Shown here in pieces: positions 34,470 through 43,951 of a stretch of DNA of 64,000 nt. A program made the translations under genes and the position numbers. How positions within the stretch are numbered: the first letter of the stretch is position 1; every line of letters begins with the position of its first letter. The notes under the pieces were generated by a model. It was given only the letters and a program-made list of their open reading frames with translations. It was not told the origin of the DNA and ran no database searches. Origin of the DNA: SZUA-265 sp966249405 (GTDB lineage: Bacteria; Myxococcota_A; Polyangia; Polyangiales; Polyangiaceae); contig CBINDO010000002.1 in NCBI GenBank assembly GCA_966249405.1, positions 1 through 64,000 of the forward strand, read 5' to 3'.

Positions 34470-35648
34470 ATGTCGGACGCACGCAGGCCACTGCGCATCT
34501 ACTATTTCACCTTCTACGCGAGCATGGCCGTGTACTTGCCGTACTTCCCTTCGTGGCTGCGCAACCACGGCATCGAGGGGCTGCCGATGAGCGTGCTGAT
34601 GGCGTTGCTGCCGACGATGAACGTGTTTGGACCGCCAGGGTTCGGGTTGCTCGCCGACAGCTTGGGGTTGCGTGGCAAGCTATTGCGCTGGGCGTCCACC
34701 GGTGCAGCCGTTTCGTTCGTGCCGCTGATGATGTACACGTTGCTCGCGGACGCGGTCTCGTTCCCCGTGGTGTTCGCGACGTGTCTCGGGTTTGCGTTCT
34801 TTCGAACCCCGATGAATTTGATGGCGGACGTGGTGGCGCTCGAGCAGGGCGACGACTTCTCTCGCTTGAGGTTGTGGGGCTCGCTGGGGTTCATGATCGC
34901 CGTGCCGATCGTCGGGCACTACTTGAACTTGTCGTCCAGCTGGGGGCTGCCGGCGCTGATGGCGTTGCTCTTGTGCTTGTCTCAGATAACCACGATGTGG
35001 ATGCCGGACCAAGCCAAGGTGCCGCAACGCGCCGTGCTCAAGGACGTCAAGCGCGTCATCGCCGACCGAGGCTTCTTGGCGTTCTTGTGTGCGGCGTGTC
35101 TGGGGCAGGCCGCTCACGTCGGTTACGACATGGTGCTGTCCATGCACCTGTCGGATCTCGGCATGTCGGGGACGGCGGTCGGCTGGGCGTGGTCGCTCGC
35201 CACCGCTTCGGAGATCGGCGTGATGGCCTACGCGCCCCGCTTCTTGACGTCGGGGAACGCGCCGCGTCTGCTCTTGGCGTCACTCTTGGTTCAGGCGTTG
35301 CGTTGGCTGCTGATGTCGGTGGTGACGGACCACACGTGGCTGCTCGCGTTGCAGGGGTTGCACGCCGTGAGCTTCGGCCTGCGCTGGGTGGCGTGTATGT
35401 TGATCGTTTCGCGCGTCGGGCAACGGGTCGGCGCACTGGCGACGATACAGGGCCTACACTTGACGGCGACTTCGCTCGGGTCGGTGCTGGGTATGTTCGT
35501 GGCCGGGCTCTTGTTCAAGAGTGAGGGCGGGGCCCAGGTGTTTGCAGTCTCGGCGGGTTTGGGCGTCGCCGCGGCGGTGTGCGCGCTCGTGTACTGCCTG
35601 TTGCCGGCGAGCGGTTGGTCGCAAGTGCGTCAAGAGAACGCCGCTTGA
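34470..35648 (+). CDS. MFS transporter (MFS_1-like / 3-phenylpropionate permease type)
   Basis: The 392-residue protein has about 12 hydrophobic helices and lacks a signal peptide. The start (RIYYFTFYASMAVYLPYFPSWL) and the RLRLWGSLGFM segment match the MFS_1-like family that includes HcaT and LacY-like permeases. The ATG at 34470 places the first helix close to the N-terminus. The substrate is unknown; no metabolic operon surrounds it. Its end overlaps the convergent HDOD gene by 19 bp. Confidence 0.85.
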   Translation: MSDARRPLRIYYFTFYASMAVYLPYFPSWLRNHGIEGLPMSVLMALLPTMNVFGPPGFGLLADSLGLRGKLLRWASTGAAVSFVPLMMYTLLADAVSFPVVFATCLGFAFFRTPMNLMADVVALEQGDDFSRLRLWGSLGFMIAVPIVGHYLNLSSSWGLPALMALLLCLSQITTMWMPDQAKVPQRAVLKDVKRVIADRGFLAFLCAACLGQAAHVGYDMVLSMHLSDLGMSGTAVGWAWSLATASEIGVMAYAPRFLTSGNAPRLLLASLLVQALRWLLMSVVTDHTWLLALQGLHAVSFGLRWVACMLIVSRVGQRVGALATIQGLHLTATSLGSVLGMFVAGLLFKSEGGAQVFAVSAGLGVAAAVCALVYCLLPASGWSQVRQENAA

Positions 35649-36571
35649 GCGGTCTTGCGCGCCTCGACGAGCTCTGCCCAACAGGAGTTCAGGTGCGTTG
35701 TGGTCACGCCTGCGTTAGCCAGATCCTCGCCCGCGCCGAGTTCGGCTTCGAGCTGCGGCGTCAATTGCGCGGACTCCTGCAGGTGATGATCGATGACGTT
35801 GGCGAGCCGAACGTAGGCGACGAGCTGAACCAGGATCGGGTCTACGTCGGCACCACTCGCCCGCCACGGCTGGTGATGCAAGGCCACGGTTTGGGCCACG
35901 ATCTCCGGTAGGTTCCACGCGTTGAGCACGTGCGCGCCCAACACGGCGTGGTCGTAGCCGAGCTGGCGACGTTCCTTGTGGTGTGCGCCTTCGGCGCGCA
36001 GTTCGTCCGGAGTGAACGTTTCGTAGTCGAGCTCCTCCGCTTGCAGCAGTAGCAACTTGCCGAGATCGTGCATCAGGCCACACAGAAATACCTGATTGGC
36101 CCCGATCCATTTGCGCGACTGCGCTAACCTGGTGCCGATGGCCGCAACGCCGGTGCAGTGATTGCGCAGCCCCAACGCAACGCGATTGGTGCCCGGAAAC
36201 AGCCCCATTACCGCGATCGCCGTCACCAACTGATAGATGGTACTCGTGCCGAGACGCATCAACGCTTGTTCGATCGTGTCCACGGGCTGCCCCACTCGAA
36301 ACAGTGCGCTGTTGGCCAGCCGCATCACGCGCGCCGCGACCGCCGGATCGTTGCGGATCACTGCGGTGAGCGCCGGGACGTTGCAGTCTGGACTCGACAC
36401 CATGGTCATCACGCGCTGGGCGACCACGGGGAATGGTTTCAGTCCGCTCAGCTTGGCCGCCTGCGCTGCCAAGCTATTGGCCGCCTCACTCTCCGAACCG
36501 TCGTCGCAGTCGTCGTACCAATACCTGACGTTCGCGGGCTGCATCGACTTGGAATTGCTGGCGGATTTCAT
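35630..36571 (-). CDS. HDOD domain protein
   Basis: The 313-residue protein carries a HDOD domain (about 30-240), beginning KLSGLKPFPVVAQRVM and containing FLCGLMHDLGKLLLLQ and HHQPW. HDOD domains are catalytically degenerate relatives of HD phosphohydrolases; here the HDLGK motif is close to the HD form. They occur in stress and signalling regulators. No receiver domain is attached. The ATG at 36571 has no clear ribosome site. It is divergent from the DUF72 gene, with 123 bp between. Confidence 0.85.
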   Translation of the reverse strand: MKSASNSKSMQPANVRYWYDDCDDGSESEAANSLAAQAAKLSGLKPFPVVAQRVMTMVSSPDCNVPALTAVIRNDPAVAARVMRLANSALFRVGQPVDTIEQALMRLGTSTIYQLVTAIAVMGLFPGTNRVALGLRNHCTGVAAIGTRLAQSRKWIGANQVFLCGLMHDLGKLLLLQAEELDYETFTPDELRAEGAHHKERRQLGYDHAVLGAHVLNAWNLPEIVAQTVALHHQPWRASGADVDPILVQLVAYVRLANVIDHHLQESAQLTPQLEAELGAGEDLANAGVTTTHLNSCWAELVEARKTAQAAFS

Positions 36572-36694
36572 GAGGGCGAGTACGTCACGAAGGGCGAGGC
36601 GCTTTAGAACACAGCAGGAAAATCGAGCGGCCGCAGGGCGTGGATTGGCGGGGTTCGAGCGGGCAACACACGGGTTCTGATGTAGGCTTTCAAA

Positions 36695-37720
36695 GTGGCG
36701 CAACAGCGAACATCGCCGACCATCCACGAGGCCTCCGTTCATGAATACCAGGCCGCGCTCGAACTCGCGGGGGAGGCTCGTCGCCCAGCCCAGATTGGTC
36801 GGGTGGCGTTCGGCACGGCGGGGTGGACGGACCCCACGTTGCTCCGCGAAGGGCGCTTCTACCCCAAGGGGTTGCGTTCGGCTCGCGACCGCCTCGATTA
36901 TTACGCCCAGCACTTTCCGTTCGTCGAAGTCGACGCCACCTATTATGCATTGCTTCCGCCCGCGCAGGCGGAGCAGTGGCTGACGCATACGCCACCTTCG
37001 TTCACCTTCGACATCAAGGCTCACCCCGTGCTCACGGGTCAACCTTTCGAGACTCGGCGGCTCCCCCAGGATCTGAGAAATGCGCTCGGCGAAGACGGCC
37101 CCGCTCGCGTGTACGCCGATTCTCTGCCGCCCGAGATCAGCGGTGAGATCGAGGCCAGGTTCCGGCAATTCGTCGAGCCGCTCAACAGCCGCGGCCGGTT
37201 GGGGGCGGTGCTGCTCCAATTTCCGCCTTGGTTCGTGCACTCGCGTGTCAACGTCGAGCGTATCGAACGACTCGCGGCGCGGTGGGCCGACGTGCCGTTA
37301 GCGGTCGAGTTCCGTCACGCGAGTTGGACCACCGCGCGCAGTCTGGAGCGAACGCTCGCTTTGTTAGCGCGACTGAAGTTGACGTGGGTGTGTGTCGACG
37401 CACCCGACGGCGCGGTCGACGAAGCCTCCGGCGAACACCGTCCCGTCGGCGGGTGGGCGGTCACCAATCCGCGCCTGGCGGTCGTCAGGTTCCATGGCAG
37501 AAACGCGCGCGGCTGGGCGAAAAAGGGCGCCAGCGTGCACGAGCGCTTCAGTTATCTCTATGGCGCGGAGGAACTGCGGCCGTGGACCGCGCGCTTGCTC
37601 GAATTAGCGGCGCGTGCCGAGCAGGTGCACGCGACGTTCAACAACTGTTACCGCGACTACGCGGTCCTGAACGCCAAAGAGCTAGCGGCGCTTTTGGCTC
37701 GAACCGGCGGCGAGGGCTAG
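36695..37720 (+). CDS. DUF72 (YecE-like) TIM-barrel protein
   Basis: The 341-residue protein has the DUF72 hallmarks: VAFGTAGWTDPTLL, FYPKGLRSARDRLDYYAQ, FPFVEVDATYYALLPPAQ, FTFDIKAHPVLTG, LLQFPPWF, AVEFRHASW and the C-terminal FNNCYRDYAVLNA. The family forms a TIM barrel of unknown activity, possibly nuclease- or isomerase-related. It starts at GTG 36695. An extra N-terminal 37 residues precede the conserved domain. Confidence 0.9.
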   Translation: MAQQRTSPTIHEASVHEYQAALELAGEARRPAQIGRVAFGTAGWTDPTLLREGRFYPKGLRSARDRLDYYAQHFPFVEVDATYYALLPPAQAEQWLTHTPPSFTFDIKAHPVLTGQPFETRRLPQDLRNALGEDGPARVYADSLPPEISGEIEARFRQFVEPLNSRGRLGAVLLQFPPWFVHSRVNVERIERLAARWADVPLAVEFRHASWTTARSLERTLALLARLKLTWVCVDAPDGAVDEASGEHRPVGGWAVTNPRLAVVRFHGRNARGWAKKGASVHERFSYLYGAEELRPWTARLLELAARAEQVHATFNNCYRDYAVLNAKELAALLARTGGEG

Positions 37721-37781
37721 CCCTTTGGGGGTCGCGGGCGCGAAAACAACGTGATACGTCCATGCCAACCAAGAGGAGCGC

Positions 37782-38921
37782 GTGGAACGGCCCAAGACCA
37801 ACATCTGCCTGAACATGATCGTGAAGAACGAAACAGCGGTGTTGCCGCGGCTGTTCCGGTCACTCAAGGACTACATCGATTATTACGTGATCGTGGACAC
37901 GGGGTCCACGGACGGCACCATCGAGCTCATCAAGAGCGAGATGTCGGCCTACGGCATTTTCGGAGAAGTACACCGCCGCCCGTGGGTCAACTTTGGCGTC
38001 AACCGGCAGCAAGCGCTCGAACTCGCCGTGCGCGCCGACCGCTGCGACTGGGCGCTCTTCATCGACGCGGACGAAGAGCTCGGTGTATCGGACCCGGCCT
38101 TCTACGAGAAGCTGGAACCGGGCGTCAGCTACGACATCGAGAAGCACCACTCCGGCACGCGTTACGCGGTGCCGCACCTCGTGAACATACGGGCCGCGAA
38201 GTGGAGGTGGGAAGGCCCTGTGCACAACTACCTCGTCCACGTCGAGGGGCCGAAACAACGTAAGCTGCTGACGACCGTCTGGATCATCTACCACTCGGGG
38301 CAAGGGGCAAAGTCTCACGGCGTAACACCCGAGGAGAAGTATCTTCGCGACGCAAAGCTCCTCGAAGAAGACCTGGTGGCGCATCCAGACAACGCTCGCA
38401 GCCAGTTCTACCTCGGGCAGTCGTACAAACACGCCGGCCACCACGACAAGGCCATCGAAGCGTACCGAAAGCGCGCCAGCATGAACGGCTGGATCGAAGA
38501 GACGTTCATGGCCCAGCTCGAAGTGGGTCGCGTCGCGATCTTGCTCGGCTTGCCCGACGAGATCGTGCTCAAGGAGTTACTGGCCGCCTACGACATGAGA
38601 CCCACGCGCGCCGAGCCTCTCCACGACCTCGCTCGTCACTTCCGCCAGAAGAAGGCCTACGGTAAGGCGTACTTGTTCGCGAAGATCGGCGCCGACACGC
38701 CGAGGCCCAAAGACTACCTATTCGTGAGCCAGGAAGTGTACGACTGGCGCTTGCTCGACGAACTGGGCGTTGCAGCCTACTGGGTCGGCCGTTACGCGGA
38801 GAGCAAGGCCGCGTGTGAGGAGATCTTCCGCCGCATCGAAGGCGGGCTCACGATTCCCGACGCGGACGCCAAGCGCCTGCGCGACAACATCGGGTACGCG
38901 AACGCGAAGTTGGGCGTTTAG
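37782..38921 (+). CDS. Family 2 glycosyltransferase with C-terminal TPR repeats
   Basis: The 379-residue protein has a GT-A fold domain (about 1-200): ICLNMIVKNETAVLPRL, VIVDTGSTDGT and the metal-binding DADEELG. Tetratricopeptide repeats follow (about 205-375; ARSQFYLGQSYKHAGHHDKA). No membrane segments. It resembles SunS-like and bacterial O-GlcNAc or lipopolysaccharide transferases that use TPRs to bind protein or lipid acceptors. It starts at GTG 37782 with AGAGGAG just upstream. A hairpin overlaps its stop codon. Confidence 0.9.
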   Translation: MERPKTNICLNMIVKNETAVLPRLFRSLKDYIDYYVIVDTGSTDGTIELIKSEMSAYGIFGEVHRRPWVNFGVNRQQALELAVRADRCDWALFIDADEELGVSDPAFYEKLEPGVSYDIEKHHSGTRYAVPHLVNIRAAKWRWEGPVHNYLVHVEGPKQRKLLTTVWIIYHSGQGAKSHGVTPEEKYLRDAKLLEEDLVAHPDNARSQFYLGQSYKHAGHHDKAIEAYRKRASMNGWIEETFMAQLEVGRVAILLGLPDEIVLKELLAAYDMRPTRAEPLHDLARHFRQKKAYGKAYLFAKIGADTPRPKDYLFVSQEVYDWRLLDELGVAAYWVGRYAESKAACEEIFRRIEGGLTIPDADAKRLRDNIGYANAKLGV

Positions 38922-38940
38922 GGGCCGCGAGGGCGGCCCC
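38921..38940 (+). terminator. Hairpin at the end of the glycosyltransferase gene
   Basis: GGGGCCGC-gagg-GCGGCCCC is a perfect 8-bp stem beginning at the last base of the TAG stop. No T-run follows. Its core is shared with hairpins at 25536-25557 and 63095-63123. Confidence 0.6.
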
Positions 38941-39272
38941 GGTTGGGGAGCAAGAACTGCGGCGACTTCGAGCTAAGGGGGCGTCAACCCGCCGCAATGC
39001 ATGGCCCGCGCAATGCCAAATGGGTATGGGACCGGTTCCAAGAAGTGACTCCGGGTTCATCTTTGTCGAAGTCATCGATCGCTGGGCGCCCCGAAAAGTA
39101 CACATACCGAGCAATCTCGAAGTGAGGCTAGCCACTCGTACCGCAAAGATCCGCCGTTGGAGATAATGGAGTGTAAACGCTACCGGTCGAGGGCGCGGGC
39201 GGCTCAAGGATCTTCTATGATGCATTCAACGAGCGTTTCGCGCGACCAGACTAATTCGTGAGGTTATTGGCA
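38941..39272. other. Intergenic region upstream of the first GH30 gene
   Basis: This 332-bp region is less GC-rich than its surroundings. It holds a ribosome-binding GTGAGG at 39258-39263 for the GH30 start. AT-rich patches near 39165-39185 could be promoter elements, but no -35/-10 pair stands out. No gene seen. Confidence 0.5.
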
Positions 39273-41045
39273 ATGAAGAGACTGAGAATTTCGATACCTG
39301 CAGTGGGATTGGCCCTCGTGACCATCGCGTGTGGCGACGGCGGCGAGCCAGTCGACACCAACAATCCCGCGGCCACTGGCTCGACCACCACGCCGGCAGT
39401 CAACCCCACCGTAGCTCCGGTGACGCCGGGCGCTACCACTCCGGCAATCCCGAGCGGCACCACCGGGGCAACCGCAGGCGCAACTGGCATGACCGGAGGT
39501 GCAACTGGCATGACGGGTCCGACTGGCACCACTGGTGGCGCGACGGGTCCGACTGGCACGACCGGCGGCCCAACCGGCCCATCAGGGCCAACGGGCGACA
39601 CGGGCAATACGGACGTCACCACCACCAGTAGCACGACGCCCACCTCTTCGTCCTCCACGACCGAGACGACGACCACGCCACCCGACGAACCTGCGGGTCC
39701 CGAACCCACGCTCGTCACGTCGGGCCAAGGCGCCTACTGGCAGGTCGGCGAAGTTGCTGACGGCACCGGGGCGGCCACGGTCACGGTCAGCGATCAGGCT
39801 CAGCAGACCTTCTACGGCTTCGGCGGCTCCGTGAACGAAAAGGGCTGGGAAGTGCTGATGCAGCTGACCGAAGACGAGCGCAAGCTCGCCATGGAGATGC
39901 TCTTCGACGACGAGAAGGGCGCGAACTTCCGCTACATTCGCATCCCAATCGGAGCGAGCGACTACGCAACGAGTCGCTACACGCTCAACGACAATGACGG
40001 CGACTACGCGATGGACAAGTTTTCCATCGACCGCGACAAGATGTACCTGATCCCGTACATCAAGGCAGCGCTCGAGGTTAACCCAGACATTCATTTCTCG
40101 TCCAGCCCGTGGACACCACCGAAGTGGATGAAGAACAACAACTCTTACGATGGGGGCACCAACGCAACCATCAAGGACGACGCTCAGACGCTGGATGCCC
40201 TCGCTCTGTACTTGGCGAAGTTCGTCGAGGAATACGCGAAGGAAGGCATCGAAGTGAAGGCCGTTTACCCGCAGAACGAGCCAGGTTTTGCCGATCAGGC
40301 TTACCCCATGTGCGGTTGGACCTCGGCGCAGATGACCAAATTCATCGGTCAGCACTTGGGTCCAACGTTCCAGGAGCGCGGCGTGGCTGCGGAAATTTGG
40401 ATGGGCACGATGTCGAATACGCAAACGGATGGCGGCATTGGTCAGGCCGTCATGTCCGACAACACCTCCAAGGGGTACGTAAAGGCATTCGGAATGCAAT
40501 GGGGCATGGACGCCCAGCTAGGAACGTTCACCGCTTACGGTATGCCCGTATGGCAGAGCGAGCACAAGTGTGGCAACTACCCCTGGAATCCCGCCGGCGC
40601 GCCGGCGTTCAAGGCTGACAAGGCTCCAAACGATCATGCGTACGCTGTCGAGAGCTGGGGCTACATCAAGACTTGGATTTCCAAGGGAGCCAACGGATAC
40701 ATGGCCTGGAACATGGTCCTGGATACCGTCGGGAAAAGCCTAGATACCAACCGAGTGTGGCCTCAGAATTCCCTCCTCACCGTCGATACCGGGGCCAAGA
40801 AGCTGATTGCGACCCCGGCATATTACGTCTTCCGCCACGTCTCTCAGTACGTAGACGACGGGGCAAAGCGTTTGAACACTCAGGGTGGCGACGCGCTCGC
40901 CTTCAAGAACCCAGATGGTAGCGTCGTGGCCGTGATGTTCAACTCTGGCGGACAGGCCGCGCAAACAACGCTCTCGGCGGCGGGCAAGACGGTGTCGTTC
41001 TCCATTCCGGCAAACGGATGGGCCACGGTTAACCTGCAACCGTAG
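39273..41045 (+). CDS. Glycoside hydrolase family 30 lipoprotein
   Basis: The 590-residue protein starts at ATG 39273. It has lipobox VTIAC and a linker (about 25-150) rich in Gly/Thr/Pro with collagen-like G-x-T triplets and Thr/Ser runs. A GH30 (beta/alpha)8 barrel with its side beta domain follows. Signatures are FYGFGGSVNEKGWEVL, IPIGASDYA, SSPWTPPKWMK, the acid/base Glu in YPQNEPG (near 336) and the nucleophile Glu in WQSEHKCGNY (near 429). The sequence type is closer to the glucosylceramidase/beta-1,6-glucanase branch than to glucuronoxylanases, but the substrate is not certain. It is a paralogue of the interrupted gene at 46720-48559. A strong terminator follows. Confidence 0.93.
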   Translation: MKRLRISIPAVGLALVTIACGDGGEPVDTNNPAATGSTTTPAVNPTVAPVTPGATTPAIPSGTTGATAGATGMTGGATGMTGPTGTTGGATGPTGTTGGPTGPSGPTGDTGNTDVTTTSSTTPTSSSSTTETTTTPPDEPAGPEPTLVTSGQGAYWQVGEVADGTGAATVTVSDQAQQTFYGFGGSVNEKGWEVLMQLTEDERKLAMEMLFDDEKGANFRYIRIPIGASDYATSRYTLNDNDGDYAMDKFSIDRDKMYLIPYIKAALEVNPDIHFSSSPWTPPKWMKNNNSYDGGTNATIKDDAQTLDALALYLAKFVEEYAKEGIEVKAVYPQNEPGFADQAYPMCGWTSAQMTKFIGQHLGPTFQERGVAAEIWMGTMSNTQTDGGIGQAVMSDNTSKGYVKAFGMQWGMDAQLGTFTAYGMPVWQSEHKCGNYPWNPAGAPAFKADKAPNDHAYAVESWGYIKTWISKGANGYMAWNMVLDTVGKSLDTNRVWPQNSLLTVDTGAKKLIATPAYYVFRHVSQYVDDGAKRLNTQGGDALAFKNPDGSVVAVMFNSGGQAAQTTLSAAGKTVSFSIPANGWATVNLQP

Positions 41046-41065
41046 TATCTTCAAGACGTGAAAGA

Positions 41066-41101
41066 GAAAGGGCGCCCCCAGAAGGAGCGCCCTTTCTTTT
41101 T
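41066..41101 (+). terminator. Rho-independent terminator after GH30
   Basis: GAAAGGGCGC (41066-41075) pairs perfectly with GCGCCCTTTC (41087-41096), followed by a run of five T (41097-41101). This is the clearest intrinsic terminator in the window. Confidence 0.93.
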
Positions 41102-41136
41102 GCACTAGCGTCGGTTACCGTCCGTATTTGTCGGCG

Positions 41137-43362
41137 TTAGTGGCAGAGCAGATCCGAGACGAAGCGATAGCGTCCCGTCGAGCCCTCGGTCCAATAGATC
41201 ACGACGTTTGAGCCGCTTCGAGCGACGCTGGGGGCCTTGGGAGCACTTGCGCTGGTGCTCACTGCGATATCGTCGATGACGGTGCAGTTGGCGTCGAACC
41301 TGTACAAGTGCACGGCATTACTGTCGGGTGACGTTGCTACGACGACGACGCCGTGGGCGGAGTCCGTGATTGCGACCTCTTGGTTTGCTGCAACCGTACC
41401 GAACGGGATCACGTTTGAAGTGCATTCGGTCACTCCGTCGGTGTTCTTGATCATGAACTTGAAGCCAGCGCCTTCGATCCACGCCAGGCCGTAACCTCCT
41501 TCGATCGACGATACATCCGCGTAGAAAGCACTGTCCGATAGTTGCTCCGATTCTCCGAGCTCGAGCGCGGGCGACACGAGCGACCAGTTGAGAGAACGGG
41601 GCGACGTCGTTTGCCAAAGAAGTCCAGAGTATTCGCCGTTCGAAGCGAGGTGAGGTAGGTACGAGTCAAGCGATCCGGTGATGACAGCGCTGCTCGTCAA
41701 TGGGTCATCGCCCTGTTCACTGTGGGTAGACAAGTAGATCGTGTCGTTGGTCGGGCGCACTCCGACCATCAGCAGATCTCCTTGGCCTCGGGCGCTAATG
41801 TCGCCGATGCGTGGATAGTCGATGGTACCCTCGCCTGGGACGTCGATGTCCTCCCACGTAGTGCCGTTGATGGTGATGCCCGCGTTGGCGAACTTCCCAC
41901 CTGGCCCCTCGGTCGAGTAAATGACGCCCAACCCATTCGCCCACGCGATCTGAGGATGGTGGTAGACCTCGTCCGAGACTGGTGGGGTGAAGAATGGGCT
42001 GGAACCGAACGTGCCCGTGCCGCTGGCGTTGATGGACCCGTAGAACAACCCTTCGTCAGTGGGCGAGGTTCCCACGAGCGCAAAGAATCCGCTGTTGGTC
42101 GGTGCCACGGCCACCCTGTTTCGGTTCGTGATGCTCTTGATCGAACCCACCAATGACAAGCCGTCAGAGAGGTCGACCATGCCGTCGCAGTCGTTGTCGA
42201 CACCGTCGCAGACTTCTGCTGCACCGGGCTTGGCGAGATTCGTCGAGTCGTCGCAGTCCGTGCCCGGGGCGTTGCTGCACAGCACAGAGCCAAAGCCGTC
42301 GTCGTCGTCGTCTTTCGCGCTTACCTCACACGACGCGGACCCGCCCGACGAGACACACGCGACATCGCAATGGATTTCGTCAGAGTTGGAGCAGGTATCG
42401 ACCTGCCAGTTGCCGTTACTGTCGCACGTGCGTATGGCGTCTCCATCCTCAGTACAAGCTGTCTCGAGGTCGCCAACACACGCGCCCCACATTCCAGTTC
42501 GGGAGTTGCAGCGACGCTCCCCGCAGTCGTTGCACGCTTCCACTTCATCGCCGACGCACTCGCAGCCGTCGTTGTATTCGCCGTTGCAGTTGGCGTCAGC
42601 GACCTCGGCGCATGTTTCCTCCGGCGCTGGTGAAACCTCGCCCGCGCACAGGGGTTGCCATTGACCATTTTCTTGGCACGTTTGGACACCGGCGACACAC
42701 GGCCCTTCATCCGTCCCGCAGGCACGGGTTTCGTTGGGCGTGCAGTCGCAACCCTCATTGGGCAAACCGTTGCAGTTCTCATCGGCCAACGGGCGTTCAC
42801 ACGAATCGCTTTGTTCCGGCGCGATCGCACCGATGCACGCGCCCCAAGTTCCCCCCGTGCATGTTCGTTTCCCGAGCTTGCAGTCGCCGATAGCGTCATC
42901 GGGGTTGTCGGTAATGGGCGCGCCATCCGGCGTTTCCCAGCAATCCGCGACTTCTCCCTCGGCGCATTCACACGTGTTGGCCTCGAGGCAATCCAACGTC
43001 CCCGACGTGTTTTCGTTCGGTGACGTAGAATCGCCAGTGGCAGTCGGTTCGGAAGACGTCGGTTCCGCCGACGAAGTTGAGCCCACGGCTGGAGGCGACG
43101 GTGCAGTGGTGGAGCCGGGCTCATCTTCGCTACTGCTGATCGATGTCCCGGGACTCGCGCTCGCCGTCTCGAAAGCGCTGGAGTTCGTGAACTCGTCAGT
43201 GCTGACGTTCGAGGTGCCGGCGTCTGCTTCCGGGTAGGTGCAGTTGGCTAGGTCCACGCACGTGACGTCGTCAGCGCACGCGGTGCACACCAAGGCGAGG
43301 AGGGCACTACGGCCAATCGACGAGGCAGGTCGTATGGAGGATGTGCTCGAAGGTAATAACAT
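41137..43362 (-). CDS. MopE-like Cys-rich lipoprotein
   Basis: The 741-residue protein starts at ATG 43362 (AGGGTGA upstream). The lipobox is VCTAC. A Ser/Thr/Glu-rich linker (about 30-120) is followed by a Cys-rich region with repeated ENCNGLPNEGCDC-type units and DEVEACNDCG. The putative metal-binding motif CDGVDNDCDGMVD of MopE-type proteins is present. The last 330 residues look like a beta-propeller-like fold with VAVAPTNSGFFALVG and similar strands. Such proteins are abundant in myxobacterial envelopes; MopE itself binds copper. It sits between two glycosidase genes in the island but on the opposite strand. Confidence 0.82.
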   Translation of the reverse strand: MLLPSSTSSIRPASSIGRSALLALVCTACADDVTCVDLANCTYPEADAGTSNVSTDEFTNSSAFETASASPGTSISSSEDEPGSTTAPSPPAVGSTSSAEPTSSEPTATGDSTSPNENTSGTLDCLEANTCECAEGEVADCWETPDGAPITDNPDDAIGDCKLGKRTCTGGTWGACIGAIAPEQSDSCERPLADENCNGLPNEGCDCTPNETRACGTDEGPCVAGVQTCQENGQWQPLCAGEVSPAPEETCAEVADANCNGEYNDGCECVGDEVEACNDCGERRCNSRTGMWGACVGDLETACTEDGDAIRTCDSNGNWQVDTCSNSDEIHCDVACVSSGGSASCEVSAKDDDDDGFGSVLCSNAPGTDCDDSTNLAKPGAAEVCDGVDNDCDGMVDLSDGLSLVGSIKSITNRNRVAVAPTNSGFFALVGTSPTDEGLFYGSINASGTGTFGSSPFFTPPVSDEVYHHPQIAWANGLGVIYSTEGPGGKFANAGITINGTTWEDIDVPGEGTIDYPRIGDISARGQGDLLMVGVRPTNDTIYLSTHSEQGDDPLTSSAVITGSLDSYLPHLASNGEYSGLLWQTTSPRSLNWSLVSPALELGESEQLSDSAFYADVSSIEGGYGLAWIEGAGFKFMIKNTDGVTECTSNVIPFGTVAANQEVAITDSAHGVVVVATSPDSNAVHLYRFDANCTVIDDIAVSTSASAPKAPSVARSGSNVVIYWTEGSTGRYRFVSDLLCH

Positions 43363-43951
43363 GTGGGTCACCCTAACAGGTTTGTGGTTGCGTTCAATTG
43401 GGTCTCGAATTTTCACCGTTCACCCTTGCAGCCGTGACCGACGTCCTCGGGGAACGGAAGTGCACACAGGTGCGAGAGCGAGACGGAGGAGGCTGAACAG
43501 CCTGCAGCGCGCGCTCCGATGTGACAGGTGTCTCACGTAGTGGTGACGCTCTCGAACTCGTCGGTGTGAATCTGTCGCGCGAACGCGGGAGACTTCCCAC
43601 CGACCACCGGGTTCGACACCCTGCCGTGAGTGTTGTCGCAGTTGGGGCACGAAGGCACTTCGGCCTCCCGCGAGTTGGGTTGCTCACCGGCGTCTTTTTT
43701 GTGCTCCCTTCGGGCCGTTCTCGGCGACGGCCCCAAAACAGGTGCGCCAGTGACGGGAACCGAAGAGCTGTCGGACGCCGGACGGGCCGCGACTTGCGCG
43801 ATCTGCCGGGCGGCCCGCGGGCGCGGCGCCGGCCCCGGATGCGCTTGGACGTCTGCAATCCCGCCGCCGCGGCTGAAAGATTGTGTTCGCGGTGGTTGAA
43901 CGCTTTTCCCGAGATCGACCCGAGGGGGTTCGGGCACTCTTAGGGAAGATC
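43363..43951. other. 589-bp divergent intergenic region
   Basis: This region lies between the MopE-like gene (-) and the GH67 gene (+). Several overlapping frames exist on both strands but lack starts, composition or recognisable domains. AGGGAAG at 43942-43948 is the ribosome site of the GH67 gene. No convincing promoter could be picked. Confidence 0.5.

Noticed and set aside
43417..43937. Overlapping open frames on both strands between the MopE-like and GH67 genes
   Set aside because: They mirror each other, as expected in GC-rich DNA, and show no domain, signal peptide or ribosome site.
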